DNA from: Flavobacterium psychrotrophum
Lineage (GTDB): Bacteria; Bacteroidota; Bacteroidia; Flavobacteriales; Flavobacteriaceae
Direction: 5' to 3'
DNA length: 64,000 bases
NCBI RefSeq assembly: GCF_003403075.1
Contig: NZ_CP031557.1
Location: 1,860,001-1,924,000 of the forward strand
Part shown: positions 17,675 to 28,400 of the stretch, one piece after another
Layout: each line of letters starts with the position of its first letter
Numbering within the stretch: position 1 is the first letter of the stretch
The notes under the pieces: model-generated
Seen by the model: only the letters and a program-made list of their open reading frames with translations
What the model was told of the DNA's origin: nothing
Database searches by the model: none
Position numbers and translations under genes: made by a program

Positions 17675-17682
17675 CAAAAATA
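17675..17682 (-). promoter_or_regulatory. -7 box of the amidase cluster promoter
   Basis: On the minus strand this reads TATTTTTG, an exact TAnnTTTG match, 55 nt before the amidase start. It is only 3 bp from the -7 box of lptD on the other strand. Confidence 0.55.
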
Positions 17683-17685
17683 TTG

Positions 17686-17693
17686 TATGTTTG
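17686..17693 (+). promoter_or_regulatory. -7 box of the lptD promoter
   Basis: TATGTTTG, an exact TAnnTTTG match, ends 12 nt before the ATG at 17706. It lies inside the longer upstream reading frame, so it supports the ATG at 17706 as the true start. Confidence 0.6.
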
Positions 17694-17705
17694 ACGTTCC
17701 AAAAA

Positions 17706-20453
17706 ATGAGCCATACTGTTACAAAATTAGTATTAAAACCTTTGCGCACAAACTTATTTAATATCGTTTTATCAGCAATTTTCCTAACAATTGGCCTAAC
17801 TGACTGCCATGCACAGGATATACGTAAAAAGAGCCGTGGCATTAAAGCTGAAGTTAAGCAGCCTGCTACTGCCCTAAATACCCCAATTGCTGATACTATT
17901 AAGATAGATACACTTGCTATTGCAGAAAAAAAAGCTGCAGAAAAACCTGCCGATACTGTTAAAAAACCTAAAAATGCCCTTGATGGCATTATTAAACGCC
18001 AGGCAGACGATTATGAAAAGCTTGATCAAAAGAAGAAAGAACTTACCCTGTATAACAACGCACATCTTGAATATAAAGATATAGAACTCAAAGCGGGCAT
18101 AATTCGTATGAAATACGAAACAAATGAGGTATTTGCAGGCCGATTTAAAGATTCTACCGGTTATTCTCAATATCCTTACTTTAAACAGGGTAGCAATGTT
18201 GTTGAGGCAGACTCCATACATTTTAACACCAAAACAAAAAAAGCCCGTGTCTGGAATTCCCGCAGCGACCAGGGAGAATTCAGGATTAAAGGTGAGGTAA
18301 CTAAAAAAGAAAACGACTCGGTTTACTTTATTAAAAATGCACGTTTTACTACTTCTAAAAACATAGACGATCCAGAATACTACTTTCTTGCTTACAGGGC
18401 AAAACTGGTACCGGGACAAAAAGTAATTGTAGGCCCTACAAATATGTGGATTGCTAATGTACCTACACCTTTAGGAATTCCGTTTGCATTTTTCCCTACT
18501 ACAAGTGAGGCCGAATCAGGTTTTATAGTACCCAGTTATGGCGACAGTAACAATCGTGGCTATTACCTGCAAAATGGTGGTTATTATTTTGCACTGGGTG
18601 ACTTTTATGACCTTGCACTTACAGGAGATTATTATACAAACGGCAGTTATGGCCTGCGTGCTGCCAGTAGCTACGCAAAACGTTACAAATTTACAGGTAA
18701 TGTAAACATTCGTTTTGAAAACCTTATAACCAGCGAACGCGGTTTTCCTGATTATCTCAGGGCAAAAAACTACAACATACAATGGTCGCACAGCCAGGAT
18801 AGTAAAGCAAATCCAACTTCCAGGTTTTCTGCCAGTGTAAACATGGGATCGAGTAAATATTACAGGCAGTCGCTCAATACTATAAATGTAGGTGCGTCTC
18901 TTGTAAACAACATGAACTCATCAGTATCGTATTCTAAAACATTCCAGACGGTACCACAGGTAAACTTCTCGCTAAGTGCTACACACAGCCAGAATACCAA
19001 CACCGAAGCTATAAATATGACCCTGCCTACCCTGCAAGCCAGTGTAGACAGGATTTACCCTTTTGCCAAAGCAGATGAAGCAAAAAAGGGCTTTATAAAA
19101 AACATCAACCTACAATATACCCTGAGAGGTGAAAACAGAATAAATACTTACGACTCGTTATTCTTTAAACCGGAAATGTTTCGCGATGCAAAAAGTGGCC
19201 TCCAACATACCATTCCGTTAAGTACAAACTTTAAAATATTTAAATATTTTAGCGTATCTGCAAGTACAAATTACCAGGAAACCTGGGTAATGAATACTAT
19301 TAAAAAAGGATATAATGAAGCGCAGGATGCTGTGGTTACTACCGATGCAAAAGGTTTTGATGCCTACCGTACATATAACTTTTCATCAAGCATAGGTACT
19401 ACCATATATGGTACTTTTGATTTTGGGACTGACAAAAAACTACAGGCTATACGCCACGTAATGCGCCCATCAGTTTCATATAGCTATACACCATCTTTTG
19501 ACCAGTATTTTGACCGTTACCAGCTAGATGCTTCAGGCACAAAGTATGCTGATTATACCCGTTTTGAAAGTGGCCTGTTTGGCGCTCCCGGAAAATCGTA
19601 CAGTAATAACGTGGGTATATCGGTTAACAATACCATAGAAGCTAAGGTTCGTGATGACGATGAAAAGGCTACCGAACCTAAAAAGATAATGCTTATAAAT
19701 AACCTTAACTTTAGCACCAGTTACAACATGGCGGCAGATTCTCTTGCATGGTCGCCACTAAGGGTTACAGCCGGTACTAACCTGCTAAAGAATAAGCTTA
19801 ACTTAAACTTTGGTACAACATTAGACCCTTATGCAATAAGCAATTCAGGGCAAAGAATCAATACGTTTAATATTGATAACGGAGGTTCGCTTTTCAGGAT
19901 GACAAGCGCTAACATTACCCTTAATTATTCCTTAGCCAGCAATGACGGTGATGCCGATAAAAAAGACGAGAACAGCCAGACAGCACGAAATGGTGGCCGT
20001 ACGGATGACCTCTTTGGATCAACAACCGATTCAGGCGACACACGCACGAGCATGTTTAAGGAAGAAGAAGACACTACTAAGAAGAAAAAAACAGGCAGCA
20101 AATTTTTTAATGCCGATCTTCCGTGGGATCTTAAAGTAGCCTACTCTTTAACCTACAGTAATAATGCCCGAGAAAAGAGAATATCAGGCAGCTCGCTTAT
20201 GATGTCAGGTAATCTGGACCTTACTCCACGCTGGAAAATGGGCTTCTCATCTGGTTATGACTTTGTACAAAAAGGTGTAACTTTTACCCAATTGCGTTTT
20301 GAGCGCGACCTTCTTAGCTGGCGCATGGACTTTAACTGGGTTCCTTTTGGCGACAATACCTATTGGGGTTTCTTTATCGGTATAAAATCTTCTGTGCTTA
20401 GCGATATTAAGTGGGATAAACGCCAGGTACCGGACAGACAGATTGGAAATTAA
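17706..20453 (+). CDS. lptD: LPS-assembly outer-membrane protein LptD
   Basis: An outer-membrane beta-barrel that inserts lipopolysaccharide into the outer leaflet, 915 residues from the chosen ATG. The frame is open to 17604, but that would cross its own promoter and the divergent amidase start. The N-terminus is an export signal (NLFNIVLSAIFLTIGLTDCHAQD). A jellyroll OstA/LptA-like region follows (GIIRMKYETNEVFAGRF...), with the LptD-typical TPLGIPFAFFP, then a long barrel of alternating strands. An acidic, low-complexity loop (residues ~770-815) precedes the final strands. No lptE-like gene adjoins. Confidence 0.93.
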   Translation: MSHTVTKLVLKPLRTNLFNIVLSAIFLTIGLTDCHAQDIRKKSRGIKAEVKQPATALNTPIADTIKIDTLAIAEKKAAEKPADTVKKPKNALDGIIKRQADDYEKLDQKKKELTLYNNAHLEYKDIELKAGIIRMKYETNEVFAGRFKDSTGYSQYPYFKQGSNVVEADSIHFNTKTKKARVWNSRSDQGEFRIKGEVTKKENDSVYFIKNARFTTSKNIDDPEYYFLAYRAKLVPGQKVIVGPTNMWIANVPTPLGIPFAFFPTTSEAESGFIVPSYGDSNNRGYYLQNGGYYFALGDFYDLALTGDYYTNGSYGLRAASSYAKRYKFTGNVNIRFENLITSERGFPDYLRAKNYNIQWSHSQDSKANPTSRFSASVNMGSSKYYRQSLNTINVGASLVNNMNSSVSYSKTFQTVPQVNFSLSATHSQNTNTEAINMTLPTLQASVDRIYPFAKADEAKKGFIKNINLQYTLRGENRINTYDSLFFKPEMFRDAKSGLQHTIPLSTNFKIFKYFSVSASTNYQETWVMNTIKKGYNEAQDAVVTTDAKGFDAYRTYNFSSSIGTTIYGTFDFGTDKKLQAIRHVMRPSVSYSYTPSFDQYFDRYQLDASGTKYADYTRFESGLFGAPGKSYSNNVGISVNNTIEAKVRDDDEKATEPKKIMLINNLNFSTSYNMAADSLAWSPLRVTAGTNLLKNKLNLNFGTTLDPYAISNSGQRINTFNIDNGGSLFRMTSANITLNYSLASNDGDADKKDENSQTARNGGRTDDLFGSTTDSGDTRTSMFKEEEDTTKKKKTGSKFFNADLPWDLKVAYSLTYSNNAREKRISGSSLMMSGNLDLTPRWKMGFSSGYDFVQKGVTFTQLRFERDLLSWRMDFNWVPFGDNTYWGFFIGIKSSVLSDIKWDKRQVPDRQIGN

Positions 20454-20455
20454 TC

Positions 20456-21370
20456 ATGGAAAGTGTTACGTCTAAAAGGAGTTTTTTTTATTATCGCTCC
20501 CTCGCTTTCTTTTCCCTATTGATCATTGTGGGTATAATTTTTGTTTTGATTTTTTTACGGGCATTAATAGCAGCTAAGCTTGAAAGTCATATTTTCGGTT
20601 TGATGTGTGCCAGTTTATTTATAATACCTTTTTCAATATATTGTGTCCACAAACAAATAACAAAAGTATATTCCTTTTCTATTACTAAAAATGCAATTAC
20701 AGTAAAGGGAAAAATATGCCCCATAACAGATATTGTAAATATTAATTTTACCGGTAAACAAGACTATCCAGGACTTAGTAACATGGATGGTATGAAAATA
20801 AAATTTAAAGGCAATAAAGTATTATATATTTATGACTGCTACTATAGCAATATTAGCCAAATAAAAAGTTATCTCAATAATGTTTGGCCCCAAACTGAAG
20901 AGATGAGCCAACAGCCAGTTATTATTACAACGCCACTAAATAATATACAGCCTTGGGAAGATCATTTTTATTTCCATAAGGGAAGAATATTTACCTATAT
21001 ATTACTATTAGCAATACTTTTTTTTGCATTAGCACTTTTCATACTTTGTAGTATGTCTTTTTACGAGGCAATGGCTATACTTATCCTACCTCTTTCGTTT
21101 ATAATTGCCCTATCAACAAATTTGTATTATTTCGGGATTGGAGGACATTTTATTATCGTAAAAAACTTTGCATATCCGTGGGTAAAAAAATCATATGCCA
21201 TCCAGCAGATTAGGGAAATTATTTTTGAAAAGAATGGAAATAACACTAATAGCATGACTGTCGTTACTAATGATTTTACCACTAAAAAGTATTATACTAT
21301 AACACTATACGGCAAGCACTGGGAAAAGCTTATAAGTGGCATGATTGCTAAGGGTATCAAGGTTAAATAA
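20456..21370 (+). CDS. Four-helix membrane protein with two possible PH-like units
   Basis: Not recognised. The 304 residues seem to repeat one plan twice: a pair of membrane helices (residues ~15-62 and ~177-228), each followed by a soluble beta-rich segment (~65-140, SFSITKNAITVKGKICPITDIVNI; and ~230-300, FIIVKNFAYPWVKKSYAIQQIREIIF). The soluble parts look like bacterial PH domains. The gene is richer in A and T than its neighbours. It starts 2 bp after lptD, so is probably co-transcribed with it, but a functional link is not shown. Confidence 0.75.
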   Translation: MESVTSKRSFFYYRSLAFFSLLIIVGIIFVLIFLRALIAAKLESHIFGLMCASLFIIPFSIYCVHKQITKVYSFSITKNAITVKGKICPITDIVNINFTGKQDYPGLSNMDGMKIKFKGNKVLYIYDCYYSNISQIKSYLNNVWPQTEEMSQQPVIITTPLNNIQPWEDHFYFHKGRIFTYILLLAILFFALALFILCSMSFYEAMAILILPLSFIIALSTNLYYFGIGGHFIIVKNFAYPWVKKSYAIQQIREIIFEKNGNNTNSMTVVTNDFTTKKYYTITLYGKHWEKLISGMIAKGIKVK

Positions 21371-21400
21371 ATTAAATTTAGGATAAAATAAATAACTCAT

Positions 21401-21778
21401 ATGAAAAAAATAATTTTTACGGACAAAGCCCCTGCGCCTATTGGCCCATACAGCCAAGCAATACTTACAGGCAACACTATTTACACATCCGGACAAATAC
21501 CCCTGACAGCTACAGGCGAGCTTATAAACAGCGATATTGAAGCCGAAACTACCCAGGTTATGGAAAACCTTAAAGCCGTTTTAGAGGCCGGTGGTGCTAC
21601 TTTTGAGCACGTAGTAAAAACTACGATCTTTATCAGTAATATGGACGATTTTGGAAAGATAAATACGGTATATGGTAGGTATATAAATGAAGATACTGCA
21701 CCGGCACGTGAAACTGTTCAGGTAGCCAGGCTTCCTAAAGATGTAAACGTAGAAATATCTATGATTGCAGTACTATAA
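21401..21778 (+). CDS. ridA: RidA family enamine/imine deaminase
   Basis: A 125-residue cytosolic protein that hydrolyses reactive enamines and imines (2-aminoacrylate and relatives) made by PLP enzymes. The family signature PIGPYSQAI is near the N-terminus, and the substrate-binding Arg is in PARETVQVARLPKDVNVEISMIAV at the end. Length and motifs are canonical. It lies 30 bp downstream of the membrane protein gene and ends at a strong long-stem terminator. Confidence 0.96.
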   Translation: MKKIIFTDKAPAPIGPYSQAILTGNTIYTSGQIPLTATGELINSDIEAETTQVMENLKAVLEAGGATFEHVVKTTIFISNMDDFGKINTVYGRYINEDTAPARETVQVARLPKDVNVEISMIAVL

Positions 21779-21800
21779 GTAACAGGCAATTTGTAGAAAT

Positions 21801-21866
21801 AAAAAATCTTCAATATACATTAGCTTTGGTATCCTTAGCGAAAATGTAAATTGAAGATTTTTTTTA
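21801..21866. terminator. Long-stem bidirectional terminator after ridA
   Basis: About 21 bp of stem (AAAAAATCTTCAAT...TACATT at 21801-21821 with its complement at 21842-21864, one mismatch) and a ~20-nt loop, ending in eight T residues. It separates convergent ridA and mgsA. Confidence 0.8.
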
Positions 21867-21882
21867 TGTAAACTGTAATCTT

Positions 21883-22251
21883 TTAAAGTGCTACAGCCTG
21901 CATAAATAATTCTGCTGAAGCAGGGTTTGTAGCTATAGGCACATTGTGCACGTCACAAACCCTTATCAGCATATTGATATCAGCATCATGGGCGTGGCTG
22001 GAAAGCGGATCTTTAAAAAACAGCACCATGGCAGTTTTTCCTTCTGCTACCCTGCCGGCAATCTGCGCATCTCCACCCAGCGGACCCGAAAGCATTTTTC
22101 TTACGGTAAAACCGGCTTCTTCTGCCCTGCCACCGGTAGTACCGGTTGCAATAAGTTTTACCTGCTCTTTTATGAGTATGTCTTTATGAGCAGCAAGAAA
22201 TGTTACCATCTTGTCTTTCATTCCGTCGTGGGCTATGATAGCAATCTCCAT
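21883..22251 (-). CDS. mgsA: Methylglyoxal synthase
   Basis: Converts dihydroxyacetone phosphate to methylglyoxal and phosphate, a bypass used when sugar phosphates build up. I start at the ATG at 22251 (MEIAIIAHDG), giving 122 residues. The longer frame overlaps the upstream kinase gene and is hydrophobic in an unrelated way. The phosphate-binding GTTGGRAEEAG, the catalytic-Asp motif GPLGGDAQIAG and DPLSSHAHDADI...PIATNPASAE are all present. It follows the kinase gene by 28 bp and probably shares its transcript. Confidence 0.94.
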   Translation of the reverse strand: MEIAIIAHDGMKDKMVTFLAAHKDILIKEQVKLIATGTTGGRAEEAGFTVRKMLSGPLGGDAQIAGRVAEGKTAMVLFFKDPLSSHAHDADINMLIRVCDVHNVPIATNPASAELFMQAVAL

Positions 22252-22279
22252 GAAGTATATTGTTTTTTCTAAAAATATA

Positions 22280-23128
22280 TTAGTTAAGTTCGTGGTACTC
22301 AATAAGGCCATCAATAGGCCTTCTAAGTACATTACCCAGTTTAAGGCCGTTTGCACCCAAAACTTCGGCAAGTTCTGCCTTAAGGTAAAATGCAATAGAA
22401 CCTACAAAATGTACAGGTATTTCGCGTGCATCGTCAAATTGTAGTATATAGTTATCTACAAACGACTGCATCTGGCTTACGATAATTTTTTTGATAAATT
22501 CTTCTTCCTTATTCTGGATAAGAAATTTAGCAAACGTAGCAAGGTAAGCATTTGGGTTAGGCTCCTTGTACAGGTTGTGTTTGATAACATCCGGCTCAAG
22601 GTTATACTCACCGGCAAATTTATCATGAAGGTGTTTTGGCATTTTGTTAAAGTAGTAAGCCCTTACAAGCTCACGGCCAAAACGGTTACCGCTACAGTCG
22701 TCCATGGCAATGTAGCCAAGCGATTGTACCTTCTGGATAAGTTCTTCGCCATCAAAATAGCTACAGTTAGATCCTGTACCAAGTATACAGATAATTGCTT
22801 TTTCGTTCTTTGGGTTAGTAGCGTAAGCAGCTGCATAAGTATCTTCCTTAACACTAACATCGGCGTTAGGAAAAAATTCTTTAAATACGTTAGACATGTA
22901 CGTCTTCATCCTGTCGGTACCGCAGCCGGCGCCATAAAAATAAAGATTGGTAACGTCTTTACGGTTATTGTAAATATCAAAACGGGCTTCCAGCCTTTCA
23001 AGGGCTTCTTCCTTATTGATAACCTCGGGGCTAAGGCCAAGGGTTTGGGTGGTAAAAAGCCTGTTTCCCTCATCATCAAGCGCAATCCAATCGGCTTTGG
23101 TAGCACCACTGTCAACTAATAACTTCAT
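22280..23128 (-). CDS. BadF/BadG-type ATPase, N-acetylglucosamine kinase-like
   Basis: A 282-residue ASKHA-fold kinase. The phosphate-1 loop LLVDSGATKADWIALD is at the N-terminus, phosphate-2 is CILGTGSNCSYFDGE (~residues 112-126), and a DDCSGNRFGRELVRAYY segment follows. It matches the BadF/BadG/BcrA family, whose sugar-kinase members phosphorylate N-acetylglucosamine or glucosamine. With the GH3 hexosaminidase and amidases nearby, a role in salvaging wall amino sugars is plausible but not proven. Its leader holds five 11-bp tandem repeats right before the ATG. Confidence 0.85.
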   Translation of the reverse strand: MKLLVDSGATKADWIALDDEGNRLFTTQTLGLSPEVINKEEALERLEARFDIYNNRKDVTNLYFYGAGCGTDRMKTYMSNVFKEFFPNADVSVKEDTYAAAYATNPKNEKAIICILGTGSNCSYFDGEELIQKVQSLGYIAMDDCSGNRFGRELVRAYYFNKMPKHLHDKFAGEYNLEPDVIKHNLYKEPNPNAYLATFAKFLIQNKEEEFIKKIIVSQMQSFVDNYILQFDDAREIPVHFVGSIAFYLKAELAEVLGANGLKLGNVLRRPIDGLIEYHELN

Positions 23129-23133
23129 AATAG

Positions 23134-23188
23134 TTTGGGTTAGTTATGGGTTAAGTTTGGGTTTTATAAGTTTTAAGTTTGGGTTAAA
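23134..23188. repeat. Five tandem 11-bp repeats in the nagK-like leader
   Basis: Consecutive 11-bp units on the plus strand: TTTGGGTTAGT, TATGGGTTAAG, TTTGGGTTTTA, TAAGTTTTAAG and TTTGGGTTAAA. The array ends 5 bp from the kinase start codon on the minus strand, so the mRNA leader would carry a series of AACCCA motifs one helical turn apart. Confidence 0.8.
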
Positions 23189-23209
23189 TTCTACTTATAA
23201 AAAAATAAT

Positions 23210-23237
23210 GTCCCGCCTTTTGTTTAAAAGACGGGAC
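23210..23237 (-). terminator. Terminator downstream of gap
   Basis: GTCCCG (23210-23215) pairs with CGGGAC (23232-23237), with an inner CTTTT/AAAAG stem. On the minus strand a T-rich run follows. It separates gap from the kinase-mgsA pair. Confidence 0.75.
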
Positions 23238-23252
23238 AAGGTATTAAATTAT

Positions 23253-25282
<2,030 letters not shown>

Positions 25283-25416
25283 TTTTCAGTATTTGATTGT
25301 AAAATTAATAATTTAATATAATTTATGCAGTTGGTTTTCAGTTATATTATTAATTCTGTAGATTTTCAATCGTTTTCGTTAATAAGTTTTTCTGAAACAG
25401 TTGTTAAATAATATAC

Positions 25417-25455
25417 AAAAAGCAGATAATTCCTCAAAAAATTGCCTGCTTTTTT
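25417..25455 (-). terminator. Terminator downstream of tamB
   Basis: AAAAAGCAG (25417-25425) pairs with CTGCTTTTT (25446-25454) plus an inner AATT/AATT stem. T-runs lie on both sides. It lies between the tamB stop and the pfkA start. Confidence 0.7.
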
Positions 25456-25490
25456 TTACATAATAAAATTATTGATATAGCACACAGGAA

Positions 25491-28400
25491 TTATTCACTA
25501 TCCGGAACCCTGTTTGTATTATTTTTATTTACAGGCTTTTTCTTGTCTTCAAACTTAATATATTCCGGAGCCAGCTCACTATCGGGTATGTCTGTTGAAT
25601 TATTAGAATTAGCATCCTGAATTTTTACATTTTTAAATACTTTATTTATCAACTCTTTAAAAGTATCAAAATCCACTTCATACGTTAGCCCTACCCCTTG
25701 TGTATAACCTATTCCCTCTCCTAAAAAGTTGATGTCATTTTCTCGGTTAAATACCCTGGCATTAAGTGTACCGTCTTCGTTAATACGCAGCTTTACCTCT
25801 ATATTACCTACAATAGCACTTTCATTAACACCGCCTACCGGTACCCCCAGCTGCCCGTTAATGGTAACCCTGTCATTAATTTGAGATGAGAGCGTAAGCC
25901 CAAACTGCGAATTTGTATCTACATAAGGGTTCTTATTAGCCTGTACATAATTAACGCTAATGTTTACGTTGCCCTTACCATCTGACAGTAAATCGTTAAA
26001 CAAACTTCCTGCACGCTCAAAGAGGCTTCCGTAAACAGCTGTATTAGCATTAGTAGGACTTATAAAGCTACCCGTAGCGAGAAGCGAAAGCGCCTGGGTT
26101 TGTCGGGTATCCATATCGCTCAGCCTGTAATCAAGATCACTCTTCATAACAGAGCTTATACCCGGAAAGTTAATACTAAAATCAGGTTCCGGATTTAACA
26201 GGCTACCTTGTAACGATATTATAACTTCGGTTTGTATGTTACGACTAAAAGTAGGTGTTTCTAATAGTACCGATGGATTTGCCTGTGTGCGGTACACCGC
26301 TTCGAGGTTTAATCTTGCACGGGTAGGGTCGCCATCCCATGTTATTGATCCTCCCTGCTTAACGCCAAATTTTTTATCGATTATACCTCCGTACCTAAAA
26401 AAGTACTCTCCTTTTTGCACCTGGTAGTCTCCCGTCATATTAAACTTACCAAGCGTGTTTATATTAAGTAACATAGTACCATATCCTGTTGATGAAAGAC
26501 TATGGCCTGTGTTTTTATCAATAATAACTTCTATCCTGGCATTAGGATTTATTTCAAGGTCAAAGTCCATCTCAAGCCCTTTGTAAGACTTACCCGTTAT
26601 AGCAGGAATACCTTTGCCTTTATTTTCTTTTTCTTTTGGCGTAAGAAAATGTATGTATCCTGCCGTATTTACATTTGTAGCACCTACATTACTAATAGGT
26701 ATCTTAATGTCAGTTCCCGGCATCGACTCTGCTTTTGCCTTAATATAAAGCTCTTTGGTAAGCCCCGTAATACTGGCATCACCTTTTATAAAAGCACGGC
26801 CGTAATACAGCGCATCATCCGTTTCTTCGGTATCCAGCACCAACAGGTTTTGAGATTCCAGCGCAAGGCCAAGCTCCCAGTCCCTGAAAAGGTTGTGTTT
26901 TACCGTTCCTTTAAGTAATCCTTTTGTCTTGAACTTAGTATCCATAATCCAGATGTTACCAAAGATGATCTGGTCTTCGGTAAGGTTTACGGTAGCATTT
27001 TCTTCAAAGTTATAATCAGTATTAAGATAGCCTACTTTTACACCACCTCCTTTAATATACAGAATACCATCTATCTCGGGCCTTTTCACATTACCCACAA
27101 TAGCAGCACGGCCGGATGCCTTACCCCGTATTTCAGGAAAAATACTTTTTAGGAATACAGTAAGCGGGCTGATATCAAAATTTCTGAATACCGCATCCAT
27201 AGACATTACCGTTTGATGATCTACAATCTCTATGTTTCCATAGGTATTAAAGGTTTCGTCACCATCATGTACTATAGATGTATTTACATTAAACTTACGG
27301 AACGATTTATCTCCCGTTACCTGCAGGTTCATATCACCAAGCGTATATTTATTAATACGCAGGGTGTCTATGGTAAGTGCAGCCGCTGGTTCAAACTCGT
27401 TTCCGGTTTGTTTAAGGCTTACATCGCCGTTAAGCCTTCCGCCAAAGCTTATACTATCCAGCGATGGTGTTACCTTATGCAGGTCTACATCATCAAAAGA
27501 TAGCCGCAGGTCTTTATAGTTTTTGCCTTTAAGCGCCCCGTTAAGTTCTACCCGCTGGTCATTATGCGACATAGAGATGTTATCTACCTTAAAATCGGTC
27601 AGCTTCTTATTAAAGACGATCTTATTGTCGCGCTCGTCTTCCTCATTAATATACCAAAGGAATTTTTTAAAGTTTACCTCCGATTTTTTAAAACCTACTA
27701 CCGAGTTACCTTCCTTATCAATAGTGTGGTAAAGGTTTAACTTATAAGAATCATTATCCTTATTACCGCCTTTAAATTCGGTACGCACATATAAGGTATC
27801 ATTTTCGGTAACGTTTAGCAGGCTAAAGTCAGATACTTTATAATTTTTAACCCGCATGCTATCTACACTTACATAAGCATTGTACAGCGGATTCTTATTA
27901 TTTACATCAATTTTGATGTTGTTGAATGTATTGTTGTATGCTTCTATGTTGGGCGAATTAAAGCCTAGTACAAATTCGCCCTTATCAGGATTTACACGTC
28001 CCCGCAATCGGGTATCCTTACTAACCGATATATCCGGAAATACAATACCTACTATTTTATTATAAATGGTAAAATCATAATCAAGGTATTGCCCCTTTTT
28101 AACCTTATGTGGCGAATAGTTAGTATACAGGCTACCTAAGCCATTCTCAAAGATCTTCTGCACCTGGTTTACGTCAAACTTACCCGTAACACGACCTTCT
28201 ATAATATCCTGGGAGTTTACGCTAATGGTACGCACATTACCTTCATCAAAAGACGAGGCTACAAAAAGATCTTCAAAGTAATAATTGTCGCGGCTGTTTT
28301 GATAAGACAGTCTTGATATTTGCAGTGTACCAGCCATATCATTCAGGTTATTACCTGATGCCTCAAAAAGCATATCTCCCTTAAAGATAGAGAGCGTATC

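Noticed and set aside
17604..17705. Upstream extension of lptD
   Set aside because: It crosses both divergent -7 boxes and the amidase start; the ATG at 17706 begins a proper export signal.
22252..22395. Longer start for methylglyoxal synthase
   Set aside because: It overlaps the kinase coding sequence and has no family similarity; the ATG at 22251 gives the canonical N-terminus.
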